Source: an uncultured Luteitalea sp.
Lineage (GTDB): Bacteria > Acidobacteriota > Vicinamibacteria > Vicinamibacterales > Vicinamibacteraceae
Reading direction: 5' to 3'
Assembly: GCA_934541105.1 (NCBI GenBank)
Contig: CAKTDA010000001.1
Coordinates: 62,001 to 126,000, forward strand
Length of the DNA stretch: 64,000 nucleotides
The translations under genes and the position numbers were made by a program. This document shows positions 44,959-53,378 of the stretch, piece by piece. A model generated the notes under the pieces. The model saw only the letters and a program-made list of their open reading frames with translations, was not told where the DNA came from and did no database searches. Each line of letters starts with the position of its first letter. Within the stretch, counting starts at the first letter, position 1.

Positions 44959-47617
44959 GCCTCGAGGCGCGGACGAGCACACCGAGCGCTCGCGCGTCCT
45001 GTGGCGGATGCACCGTCTGCGGCACCTCGAGCGTCAGCGTGTTCGTGCCCGCGCGCAGCAGCGCCGCCGGCACGTCGACACGTCGTGCGCCGCGCCAGTC
45101 GGTGTCAATCACCTGATCGTTGATGCGGACGGTGAGCGGTTGCGGCGCGCTGCCGACCGTCGCAGCCGTCGCGTCCATCTCGAGGACGAGCGCACGGGGG
45201 GCGGGGAGTTCGAACACCGCCGTCGCGCGAGGCTGCGACGTCCACTGATGCACCGCGCCGTGCAGGTGTTCGGCCTCGTGCCATCCGGCTTCCACGCGCA
45301 GCGTCACCTGCCTGGCCGTGTCGTCGTCAACCGATCCGGCGCGGCCCCCGAATAGTCGCTCCCCGGCAGTGCCCGCGCGGCAGACCGCGCGCGTGTCGTC
45401 GCGCAACCCACGGCCCGCCAGGCGCACCACCCATGCCGCGTCGGGCGTTCCAGCCGACACCATCACGCGGGGCGGACTCCACGCATCGCGCGGTGCGACT
45501 GCGACGCGCGACACCCATCGGCCACGCGGCACCTGCGTCCGGTCGAGCCCATCCCGTTCGATGGCTCCCGCCAGTTGCGCCGCCCCGTCTGGGACGCTGG
45601 TGTCGAACGCGGCGACGTCCCACGTGCGTGCGCGTTCCGGATTGTCCAGCCCGTGGACTGCGGCATGCACCGCACGATCGGACGACACGTACGCCAGGAG
45701 CGGATGGCGGCTCGATGCCGCCCCGATCGGGACGGTGATGCGAGATCCGATACCAGGCACCGAGGTCCATCCTGCCGACGCCTGCACGCAGTCGGGCACA
45801 CCCATGACGACCGCGCGCCGCCATGCCATGTGCGTGCCGAGCGACACAGGAAGGCCGGGCCTCGGCGCCCCCGTCGTCGCGAGCGTGATGTCGTGAGCGC
45901 GATCGAACACGACCAGCGCCGCGTGGCGTCCCGCTGCCAGCCGGCGGGGAGGACTGTCCACGATCGCCTCGCCGGCCTGCGTCGTGACGGCAAGCGGGGC
46001 GAGCAGCGAACGACCTCCCACCGTGGCGTCGATGGGCAGGTTGACCTCCGCGCGCCCGCGCGTGGCCGCGGTCTCCCCGCCACGGTCCGTCCGCGCGACG
46101 GTCGCGATGGCGAGATCGGCATGCGTCTGCGCGTCGCGATCGAGCGCGAGCCGATCCAGCAGCCCGAGCCCCTGAGGCCCGATCCAGCCGAGCGAGGCCG
46201 GCGCGATTGCGAGCGCGGCGAGCTGGTCGCGGCGCAGGTCCTGCAGCACCGCCGACATCGGCACGTGCAGCGCGACATCGTCGGTGCGCACGCCCGCGTG
46301 CTCGACCTGGCGGATGCTCGCGCCCAGCACGGAAACCGTCGTGCCGCCTCGTACGCAGGCCGTGATCGCCGCGGTATCGGCGGGAACGAGGGTCGCACCT
46401 GCACGCCGGAGGCGCCGCGCCTGTGCAGCGTCGTGCACGGCAACGACGCCCTCCATGTCGGCGATCGCCGCACGGGAGATCGTCGGCATCCCCGATGTCC
46501 ACGGGGCCGGTACGACGACGGCACTGCGTAGCGCGGGGAGACCTGCCGCGGTGACGATCGCGAACGCCGCGGCCAGGCGCTGCTGCGGTCCGCGGCGGGT
46601 GCGCCGAACGACCGTCAGTAACCCGGCGCCGAACCACGGTGCCCACCAGGGCAGCAGCAGCGCGGCACCGAGGGCGGGCGGCAGGACGCCGACGGCGACG
46701 CCAGCCACCGCCAGGAGGAAGGCGAGCATCGTGGGCGTCCACAGCGGCGACTCACGAGGGCTGTGCGTCGCCAGTCCCACGGCCGCGACGACGATGCCGA
46801 ACAGGTGGACGTCACCGGCGAGGACCGACGCCCACTGCCTGATCGCGATCCACGGCGACGCGTCTGCCGACGTGCCAGGCCGCCAGACGTCGAGCAGGGC
46901 CCGCGTCCACGACGACCCGTCGAGACACGGCACGGACGTCCATGCGTGCCAGAGCAGGAAGGTGTGCACGCAGAGGGCAATCGCCCCCAGGCCGACGCCA
47001 GCCGCCGCGCGTGCGATCGCGCCAGTCCGCGCGAGCACGACAGCGGGGATGGCCATCCACGCGGCCGGCGGGGCGGTGAGGGCCGTGATGCAGGCCACGA
47101 CGTTCGTGACGAGCCGGCGCGCCGGCCTCGCCGTCGTCCACACCGCGATGGCCACGAGCAGGACGGGGAGCGCGTCGCGTCCTGCCGTGGTCGTGCTCCA
47201 GAGCGACCGCGTGAAGACGGTGCCGATCGCCACGGCCACCGCGAGCCAACCCGGCACGCCGATGGCACGAGACGCCGCGACCACACAAAGGCCGAGTGCG
47301 AGCAGGACCATGACCGATCCGGCGGGCAGGTCCGGTGTGATGGGCCAGGCGTGATTCAGCGCGTCGAGCAGCGCACTCGTGGGGGCAAGGGCCTGTGCCT
47401 GCTCGAACCACGGAGCGGACGCATCGGGCCATGGCGCGGGGCGGTGCACGTCGAAGCACCATGAAGCGGCGCCGGCAAGGACGGCATACGCGACGAACGG
47501 CACCAGGGGGCGGGGCGTTCGAAGGCGGTAGCCGCCGGGTCCGGCCGGCGGTCGATGCACGAGGGAAGCTGGAGCAGGCACAGGGACGTCGACCGGCCGG
47601 TATATTAGACCGGCCAC
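44936..47617 (-). CDS. Large membrane protein with extracytoplasmic beta-rich C-terminal region, unknown function
   Basis: An 893-aa protein. The N-terminal half (residues about 40-390) has ten or more hydrophobic helices, such as VPFVAYAVLAGAASW and SVMVLLALGLCVVAA, resembling the membrane core of GT-C-type glycosyltransferases, although no catalytic acidic loop is certain. The C-terminal half is soluble, and its last 100 residues look like a carbohydrate-binding-type beta-sandwich (LTVRINDQVIDTDWRGARRV, LLRAGTNTLTLEVPQ). The start is uncertain: the GTG at 47617 lies inside a TATATTA-bearing palindrome, so a GTG at 47581 or 47560 may be the true start. Divergent from the GT39-like gene. Confidence 0.7.
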   Translation of the reverse strand: MAGLIYRPVDVPVPAPASLVHRPPAGPGGYRLRTPRPLVPFVAYAVLAGAASWCFDVHRPAPWPDASAPWFEQAQALAPTSALLDALNHAWPITPDLPAGSVMVLLALGLCVVAASRAIGVPGWLAVAVAIGTVFTRSLWSTTTAGRDALPVLLVAIAVWTTARPARRLVTNVVACITALTAPPAAWMAIPAVVLARTGAIARAAAGVGLGAIALCVHTFLLWHAWTSVPCLDGSSWTRALLDVWRPGTSADASPWIAIRQWASVLAGDVHLFGIVVAAVGLATHSPRESPLWTPTMLAFLLAVAGVAVGVLPPALGAALLLPWWAPWFGAGLLTVVRRTRRGPQQRLAAAFAIVTAAGLPALRSAVVVPAPWTSGMPTISRAAIADMEGVVAVHDAAQARRLRRAGATLVPADTAAITACVRGGTTVSVLGASIRQVEHAGVRTDDVALHVPMSAVLQDLRRDQLAALAIAPASLGWIGPQGLGLLDRLALDRDAQTHADLAIATVARTDRGGETAATRGRAEVNLPIDATVGGRSLLAPLAVTTQAGEAIVDSPPRRLAAGRHAALVVFDRAHDITLATTGAPRPGLPVSLGTHMAWRRAVVMGVPDCVQASAGWTSVPGIGSRITVPIGAASSRHPLLAYVSSDRAVHAAVHGLDNPERARTWDVAAFDTSVPDGAAQLAGAIERDGLDRTQVPRGRWVSRVAVAPRDAWSPPRVMVSAGTPDAAWVVRLAGRGLRDDTRAVCRAGTAGERLFGGRAGSVDDDTARQVTLRVEAGWHEAEHLHGAVHQWTSQPRATAVFELPAPRALVLEMDATAATVGSAPQPLTVRINDQVIDTDWRGARRVDVPAALLRAGTNTLTLEVPQTVHPPQDARALGVLVRASRLIDPTRP
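47595..47615. promoter_or_regulatory. Palindrome with AT-rich centre between divergent membrane-protein genes
   Basis: GGCCGGT-ATATTAG-ACCGGCC: a perfect 7-bp inverted repeat around TATATTA, the only AT-rich stretch between the divergent genes starting at 47617 (-) and 47627 (+). It could be a shared -10 region or an operator. Confidence 0.45.
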
Positions 47618-47626
47618 GTCGCCTGC

Positions 47627-49144
47627 ATGCCCGCGTCACCAGACTCATCCGTAACCTCGCCCTTGCGCACGTGTTCGTGGGCGTGGCTGCTGGCGACTGC
47701 CGTGCTCGTCGCGTTCCGCACGCTGCCGTTCGCGTGGTGGGGCACGCTCGACTTCGATGCCGATCAGGCCGTCGTCGGGCTGATGGCCCAGCACATTGCC
47801 GAGTTCAGGGCACTGCCGGTCTACCAGTACGCGTTCGGGTACGTCCTGATGGTGACGGCCTACGTCACGGCACCGTTCATGTGGCTGCTCGGGCCGACGC
47901 CGTTCGCCCTGAAGTTGCCACTCGCGCTGATGAACGTCGGCGTGGCCCTGGGGCTCGTGACCGCGATCGTGCGAGCCGGGCTCGCGCCGTCGGTCGCCGT
48001 CCTGCTGTCGCTGCCGGTGATTGTCGCGGCGCCGGTCGTCAACGCCGGCCTGATGGATGCGCTCGGGATGACGGTCGAGCCGCTGCTCTTCGTCATCCTC
48101 CTCTGGCACGCACGACGATCGCCGGTGCTCTTCGGCATCATCGCGGCCATCGGGTTCCATGTGCGCGAGTTCGTGGCGTACGGCGTGGCAGCCGTCCTGG
48201 CCGTTGATGTGATCTCGGGCGCCCTTGCGACACGGGCGCGTCGTCGGCACTGGCTCGTTGTTGCCGTGGCGGCGCTCGGTACATCGGCGGTCGTCGGGGG
48301 CGTCGCCCGGTTCGCCTCCGTGCGCGGGCCGGGCACGTGGATGTCGGAGCAGGGGAGCGGGAACCTTGCAACACTCGGCGGCGCGTTCTGTTTCGCTCCG
48401 GCGCAGGCGTGGCGCAACGTGCAGGAACTCGGCGCGTCGTACCTGGGCGTGCTGTGGGGGGCGAGTCCCGTGGCGCTGTCGGAGGCGGCCGTGCAGTCGC
48501 GGCTCACGCAGGGCCTGCCGTGGGCCTGGCCCGTGCTGGCGCTGCTGACGCTCGCCCTGGTCTTCTGGCTCGCCTTCCGCTGGCGCGCGCTGTGGCGGGC
48601 GCGAACGACCGCGCTCGCGCAGTTGGGCCTGTTCCTCGTCCTCGTGGGGCTGCAGGCGGTGCTCGTGTACGCGGTAAGCCGCTGTGGGCCCCTTCTCGTC
48701 GTCACGCTGCGGTACGCGCTGCTTGGCGCGTTCCTTCCCACGGGCCTCGTCCTGCTCGCATGGGTCGTCGGTCCGCCACGCGGTGTGCAGCGCGCCATCG
48801 GTGCGACGCTCGTCGCGCTGGCCGCGCTCAACCTCTCGACGCACGCGAGGTTGTGGCACGAGCAGTGGCGCACGCCGGTGGTGTCCAACCGTGCGCAACT
48901 CGGCCCGGCGCTCGAAGCGCGGGGCATCCGCCATGCGCGCAGCGACTACTGGACGGCGTACTACGTCGTCTTCACGACACAGGAGCGCGTGATCGTCGGC
49001 GCCGACTCGTTCTCGCGGATCGACGAGTACGAGCGCATCCTCTCGCGCCGTGCGGCCGACGTCGTGCGCATCAGCACCGACCCCTGTGGTGACGAGCCGG
49101 CCATCGTGCCCGGCTACCATGTGTGTCCGTTGACCGCCCCGTGA
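47627..49144 (+). CDS. GT39/PMT-like membrane glycosyltransferase or related integral membrane protein
   Basis: A 505-aa protein with about 11 membrane helices and a soluble C-terminal 90 residues. After the first helix comes DFDADQAVVGLMAQHIAEFR, an acidic loop of the kind that binds the polyprenyl-phosphate sugar in GT-C enzymes (D-x-D-x-x-x-x-G-L-M-A). Later helices include LRYALLGAFLPTGLVLLAWV. Such proteins move sugars from lipid carriers to proteins or lipids on the outer side of the membrane. The prenyltransferase gene follows after 7 bases, so they share an operon and probably a glycan pathway. The exact donor and acceptor are unknown. Confidence 0.75.
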   Translation: MPASPDSSVTSPLRTCSWAWLLATAVLVAFRTLPFAWWGTLDFDADQAVVGLMAQHIAEFRALPVYQYAFGYVLMVTAYVTAPFMWLLGPTPFALKLPLALMNVGVALGLVTAIVRAGLAPSVAVLLSLPVIVAAPVVNAGLMDALGMTVEPLLFVILLWHARRSPVLFGIIAAIGFHVREFVAYGVAAVLAVDVISGALATRARRRHWLVVAVAALGTSAVVGGVARFASVRGPGTWMSEQGSGNLATLGGAFCFAPAQAWRNVQELGASYLGVLWGASPVALSEAAVQSRLTQGLPWAWPVLALLTLALVFWLAFRWRALWRARTTALAQLGLFLVLVGLQAVLVYAVSRCGPLLVVTLRYALLGAFLPTGLVLLAWVVGPPRGVQRAIGATLVALAALNLSTHARLWHEQWRTPVVSNRAQLGPALEARGIRHARSDYWTAYYVVFTTQERVIVGADSFSRIDEYERILSRRAADVVRISTDPCGDEPAIVPGYHVCPLTAP

Positions 49145-49151
49145 TCGCGCC

Positions 49152-51404
49152 GTGATCGACTCCAGCCTTCGCCCTGCCCGCGCCCGCACGTCGGTGCTCC
49201 GAGCCCATGTCGCCATCGCGCGACCCGACCACTGGTTCAAGAACGCCTTCATGCTGCTCGGCGTGCTGCTGGCCGTGTCGTACGAGCCGCAGGCACTGCG
49301 CGACGGGGGTTGGTGGCGCCTGTTGGTCGCCGTCGCGGCGACCTGCCTCATTGCGTCGAGCAACTACGTCCTCAACGAGATCCTCGACGCGCCGCACGAT
49401 CGACATCACCCGCTGAAGCGGGCCCGGCCGATCCCGTCCGGCCTCGTGTCGGTACCCCTGGCCTACGTGCAGTGGATCCTGCTCGCCGTGGCGGGTGGCG
49501 CACTGGCGCTGGCGGTCAACAGGCCGTTCGCCCTCTCTGCCGCGTGGCTCTGGGTGATGGGCGTCCTCTACAACGTGCCCCCCATCCGCACGAAGGACTG
49601 GCCGTACCTCGACGTCCTCAGCGAGTCGGTGAACAACCCGATCCGCCTGCTGCTCGGCTGGTTCGCGCTCGTGGACACGCTGGTGCCGCCGCTGTCGCTC
49701 GCGCTGGCGTACTGGATGGCCGGCGCGTTCCTCATGGCCGTCAAGCGCTACGCCGAGTACCGGCACATCGGCAATCCCGACGTCGCTGCGGCATACCGCC
49801 GATCGTTCCGTCACTACACCGAGGAACGCCTGCTCGTGTCGTCGTTGTTCTACGCGGTGGTGGGTGCGGTGTTCGGCGGCATCTTCCTGGTGCGCTACCA
49901 CGTCGAGCTCGTGTTCTGTACGCCGCTCATCGCCGGCCTGTTCGCGTACTACCTGAAACTCGGGATGCTCGCGGACAGCCCCGCGCAGCGGCCCGAGCGG
50001 CTGCACCGACACGGCCGCTTCATGGCGTACCTGCTGGTCTGCCTGCTGGCGTTCGTCGTGCTGCTCTTCACGCGGATCCCGCGGCTCTACGAACTCTTCG
50101 ACGTGAGGCCCACACCGATGGGCGCGCTCTGGCAGATTGGCGACGACGTATCGACCGACGAGGCAGCGATGGACACGATCGACGAACTCGCGCAGGAGTA
50201 CGTGCGCGTCACGCTGGCGCTCGGCGTCCACGATCCGGACGCGGTCGATGCGTACTACGGGCCGCCGGACCTGCGCGCGCGCATCGTCGCGCAGGCTGCG
50301 CCGCTCGACCAGGTGCGGCGCGATGCCGTGCGTGTGCAGGAGCGCCTCGCGGCGATGCCCACGCCGCGCACCACCGACCAAGCCTGGCGGCTCGACATGC
50401 TGCGGGCGCAGGCGCGCGCCGTGGCCACGCGAGCTGCCGTGCGGGCCGGTGAGCGGCTGGCGTTCGACGAGGAATCGGCGGCCCTGTACGACGCCGTGGC
50501 ACCCGTGCACGACGCCGCCCACTTCGATGCACTGCTCGGCGCGCTCGACGAGGCACTGCCTGGCGAGGGCCCGGTCGGCGAGCGGTACGAGCGGTTCAGG
50601 GCCGCGTTCGCGATCCCGCGGGAGCGACTTGACGCCGTGTTCCGCGCCGCCGTCGACGCCTGCCGGAGCCGGACCCGCGCGCACGTCGCGCTCCCCGAGA
50701 GCGAGCAGTTCACGATCGAGTACGTCACCGACAAGCCGTGGAGCGGTTACAACTGGTACCAGGGGGACTTCCGGAGCGTCATCCAGGTCAACACGGACCT
50801 GCCGATCTTCATCGACCGCGCGATCGACCTGGCCTGCCATGAAGGCTATCCGGGACATCACGTCTACAACGTCCTGATCGAACAGGAACTCGTGCAGCGT
50901 CGAGGCTGGCGCGAGTGGTCCGTCTACCCCCTGTTCTCGCCACAGAGCCTGGTGGCCGAAGGCACTGCCAACTTCGGCATTGCCGTCGCGTTCCCCGCGA
51001 GTGAGCGGCTGGCCTTCGAACGCGACACGCTGTTCCCGCTCGCCGGGCTCGATCCGGACCTTGCCGACCGCTACGCGCATGTCCAGGAGCTGGCGGGCCG
51101 CCTCGCGTATGCGGGCAACGAGGCCGCGCGGCGCTACGTGGACGGCACCGCGACGGCCGCGGATGCCGTTGCCTGGCTCGAACGGTATGCGCTCATGAGC
51201 CGCGAGCGCGCCGGGCAACGCGTCCGCTTCTTCGACCGGTATCGCAGCTACGTGATCAACTACAACCTCGGCGAGGACCTCGTGAAGGCGTGGGTCGAGT
51301 CACGCGGCGGTGTGGCGGCGGCTCCCGACAGGCGGTGGGAGGTGTTCACCGACCTGCTGCGGCAGCCGCGTTTGCCGAGCACCCTCGCGACGGCGGCGCG
51401 CTGA
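49152..51404 (+). CDS. UbiA-type prenyltransferase fused in frame to a DUF885-like metallohydrolase
   Basis: A single open frame of 750 aa. Residues 1-310 are a UbiA-family membrane enzyme of the decaprenyl-phosphate phosphoribosyltransferase type: ARPDHWFKNAFMLLGVLLA, the Asp-rich NEILDAPHDRHHPLKRARPI, and AFLMAVKRYAEYRHIGN. These make polyprenyl-phosphoryl-pentose donors. Residues from about 340 resemble DUF885 proteins: VTLALGVHDPDAVDAYYGPP and the metal-type motif LACHEGYPGHHVYNVL, ending near NYNLGEDLVKAW. There is no stop codon at the junction. An ATG at 50169 (residue 340) could start a separate protein. Downstream it is convergent with an amidohydrolase, 10 bases away. Confidence 0.8.
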   Translation: MIDSSLRPARARTSVLRAHVAIARPDHWFKNAFMLLGVLLAVSYEPQALRDGGWWRLLVAVAATCLIASSNYVLNEILDAPHDRHHPLKRARPIPSGLVSVPLAYVQWILLAVAGGALALAVNRPFALSAAWLWVMGVLYNVPPIRTKDWPYLDVLSESVNNPIRLLLGWFALVDTLVPPLSLALAYWMAGAFLMAVKRYAEYRHIGNPDVAAAYRRSFRHYTEERLLVSSLFYAVVGAVFGGIFLVRYHVELVFCTPLIAGLFAYYLKLGMLADSPAQRPERLHRHGRFMAYLLVCLLAFVVLLFTRIPRLYELFDVRPTPMGALWQIGDDVSTDEAAMDTIDELAQEYVRVTLALGVHDPDAVDAYYGPPDLRARIVAQAAPLDQVRRDAVRVQERLAAMPTPRTTDQAWRLDMLRAQARAVATRAAVRAGERLAFDEESAALYDAVAPVHDAAHFDALLGALDEALPGEGPVGERYERFRAAFAIPRERLDAVFRAAVDACRSRTRAHVALPESEQFTIEYVTDKPWSGYNWYQGDFRSVIQVNTDLPIFIDRAIDLACHEGYPGHHVYNVLIEQELVQRRGWREWSVYPLFSPQSLVAEGTANFGIAVAFPASERLAFERDTLFPLAGLDPDLADRYAHVQELAGRLAYAGNEAARRYVDGTATAADAVAWLERYALMSRERAGQRVRFFDRYRSYVINYNLGEDLVKAWVESRGGVAAAPDRRWEVFTDLLRQPRLPSTLATAAR

Positions 51405-51414
51405 ACGTCGCACC

Positions 51415-52341
51415 CTACCTGTGGGTGCGGGGAAACAGGCGGTCGAAGTTGCCGGCCAGGATCGCCTGCTGGTCGATGTGGGGCACGCCGAGCCCGTCAA
51501 GCACGGTGACCTGGGCATCGCGCAGCGCGCCGTGCCACCCGCGCGGGAAGAACGACGAGTCGGTGCCGAACAACAACCGCTCGGGTCCCATCACGGCGAG
51601 CGCCTGCGTGAACACGTGGCGCAGGGTCAGGCCCGGGTTGTACTTCATCCAGGCATTGCTCGACGACGTGTCCACGTACACGTTCGGGCACGTGTCGGCC
51701 ACCATCAGCACCTCGCGGAAGAAGCCGGCGCCGAAGTGCGGGACGATGACCGGCAGTGTCGGGTGCCTCAGTGCGAGTCCCTGGACGTCGAGCGGATTGC
51801 CGAAGCGCGCCTCGTACGCACTCGGCAGCCCGAGCTTCCGGCGGATCCCCACCGACAGCACGCCGCAGTGCACGAACAGCGCCGCGCCTGCCGTGCCCGC
51901 CACCTGCTCGGCCAGCCCGAGGACGCGGACGTCTGTCGGCGAGTAGCCGTGCATCGCCGGGAAGAGGCAGACGACCCGCATGCCCGGCTGCGCCAGCGCC
52001 CATGCCACGCGCGTCAGCGCACCCTCCTGCGTGGGGTCGAGCATGAAGGCGCCGATGAACCTGTCGGGATGGCGCGCGACGGCGCGCGCGACCTGCTCCT
52101 CCTCACCCGGCACGCTGCCGATGAGGAGCCCCCGCCCGACGCCGGCGGCCGTGAAGCTCTCGGCCCAGCGATCGGCAAGCGCGTCGGTGCTCACGGGATG
52201 GTCCCAGCCGACGAGGCCCGTGACCTCGGCACCTGGTGAGTCTCCGGGCAGCCCCTTCTGGCGGCCGAGCACGTCGAAGAAGCGCGGCGAGAAGAAGTGG
52301 CAATGGGCGTCGTTGATCCGGAGGGGCACTGTCGTCGTCAT
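51415..52341 (-). CDS. Amidohydrolase 2 family protein (TIM-barrel metal-dependent hydrolase)
   Basis: A 308-aa cytosolic protein of the amidohydrolase-2 group (ACMSD / gamma-resorcylate decarboxylase type). The N-terminal metal motif is present (INDAHCHFFSPRFFDV), as are LFVHCGVLSVGIRRKLG, VIVPHFGAGFFREVLMVA, NVYVDTSSSNAWMKYN and the late LLFGTDSSFFPRGWH. Reactions in this group are hydrolysis or non-oxidative decarboxylation; the substrate cannot be told. The ATG overlaps the stop of the PLP enzyme gene (ATGA at 52338-52341). It is the last gene of a three-gene coupled operon. Confidence 0.9.
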   Translation of the reverse strand: MTTTVPLRINDAHCHFFSPRFFDVLGRQKGLPGDSPGAEVTGLVGWDHPVSTDALADRWAESFTAAGVGRGLLIGSVPGEEEQVARAVARHPDRFIGAFMLDPTQEGALTRVAWALAQPGMRVVCLFPAMHGYSPTDVRVLGLAEQVAGTAGAALFVHCGVLSVGIRRKLGLPSAYEARFGNPLDVQGLALRHPTLPVIVPHFGAGFFREVLMVADTCPNVYVDTSSSNAWMKYNPGLTLRHVFTQALAVMGPERLLFGTDSSFFPRGWHGALRDAQVTVLDGLGVPHIDQQAILAGNFDRLFPRTHR

Positions 52342-53378
52342 GGCGTCGGGGAGTGTGCGTGGGAGGTCGCGGCCGCCGTCGTGGACAGGCCGCCGGTATG
52401 GACGAAGAGCACACGACTGCCGCGGGCGATGCGGCCGTCGGCGCACATCCCCATCAAGGCCGCCGCGGCCTTGGCCGTGTAGGTCGGATCGAGGAGGTAG
52501 CCCTCGTCGCGTGCGAATCGCGTCATGGCCTCGCCGCTTGCCGGAGTCGCCACGGCATAGCCGGGCTCGCCTGGCGGCCTCACCCAGTTGCTGCGTGCCG
52601 GTGAGTCCGCGAGCGTGATTGGCCAGCGGTACGTGTCCACGGCCGCCTGTGCCAGTGACTCGGGAGAAGCGGCCCCGAAGCGCTCGAGCGCGGGGCGTGC
52701 GGACACGGCCACGGCATGCACCGTCGCGGCACTGCCGATGAGCGCCAGCCCTGCGAGCAGCCCGGCCGACGTCGATCCCGTGCCGTACGCCGTGACGACA
52801 TCATCGAACGGCCACTCGCCGTCACACTGCCCGACGATCTCGCCGACGCACGCGGCATAGCCCGGCACCGAGGCCGGCATCGTCGCGCCGGGCGGAATCC
52901 ACGTGCTGTTGGTGTCTCGCGTCAGCCGCTCGCACAGCGCACGCGAAGCGGCGAAGTCGTCCACCGAGGGATCGACCGGGTCCATCGGCGTGACGTACAC
53001 GTGGGCGCCCAGCAGTTCCGTGAGCGCCAGGTTACCCGTTGCGGTGTGGGGCGGCGTGCCGCCGAGCACGACATGGACGTCGAGGCCGAGCCGCCGCGCA
53101 GCGGCAGCCGTCATCATCGTGTGGTTCGACGTCAGCGGACCGGCCGTCACCACCGATGTCGCTCCATCCGCAACCGCCGCCCCGAGCACGAACTCCAGCT
53201 TGCGGGCCTTGTTGCCCCCGAGCGCGAGGCCGCTGCACTCGTCGCGCTTCAACCAGAGGTCGATGCCGAGTGCGCGTCCGAGGCGCGGCAGACGCACGAG
53301 CGGCGTCGGCCAGGTGCCGAGTGACACGCGCGGCAGCGGCGCGATGGCGGCATCGAGTCGGTCGAGCGCGAGGGTCAT
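52338..53378 (-). CDS. D-cysteine desulfhydrase / ACC deaminase-family PLP enzyme
   Basis: A 346-aa fold-type II PLP enzyme. Signatures: PTPLVRLPRLGRALGIDLWL, the PLP lysine in ALGGNKARKLEFVLG (near residue 57), TAGPLTSNHTMMTAAAARRLG, and the glycine-rich phosphate loop AYGTGSTSAGLLAGLAL. These enzymes deaminate D-cysteine or 1-aminocyclopropane-1-carboxylate, releasing ammonia and a keto acid; which applies here is not clear. The ATG overlaps the end of the MATE gene and its stop overlaps the amidohydrolase start, so all three are translated together. The MATE may export a product or toxic amine. Confidence 0.88.
   Translation of the reverse strand: MTLALDRLDAAIAPLPRVSLGTWPTPLVRLPRLGRALGIDLWLKRDECSGLALGGNKARKLEFVLGAAVADGATSVVTAGPLTSNHTMMTAAAARRLGLDVHVVLGGTPPHTATGNLALTELLGAHVYVTPMDPVDPSVDDFAASRALCERLTRDTNSTWIPPGATMPASVPGYAACVGEIVGQCDGEWPFDDVVTAYGTGSTSAGLLAGLALIGSAATVHAVAVSARPALERFGAASPESLAQAAVDTYRWPITLADSPARSNWVRPPGEPGYAVATPASGEAMTRFARDEGYLLDPTYTAKAAAALMGMCADGRIARGSRVLFVHTGGLSTTAAATSHAHSPTP

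Noticed and set aside
50090..50170. A frameshift splitting the prenyltransferase from the DUF885-like part
   Set aside because: The frame is continuous and both sides keep sensible residues through the junction; no base change is needed to explain it, so a fusion is reported instead.
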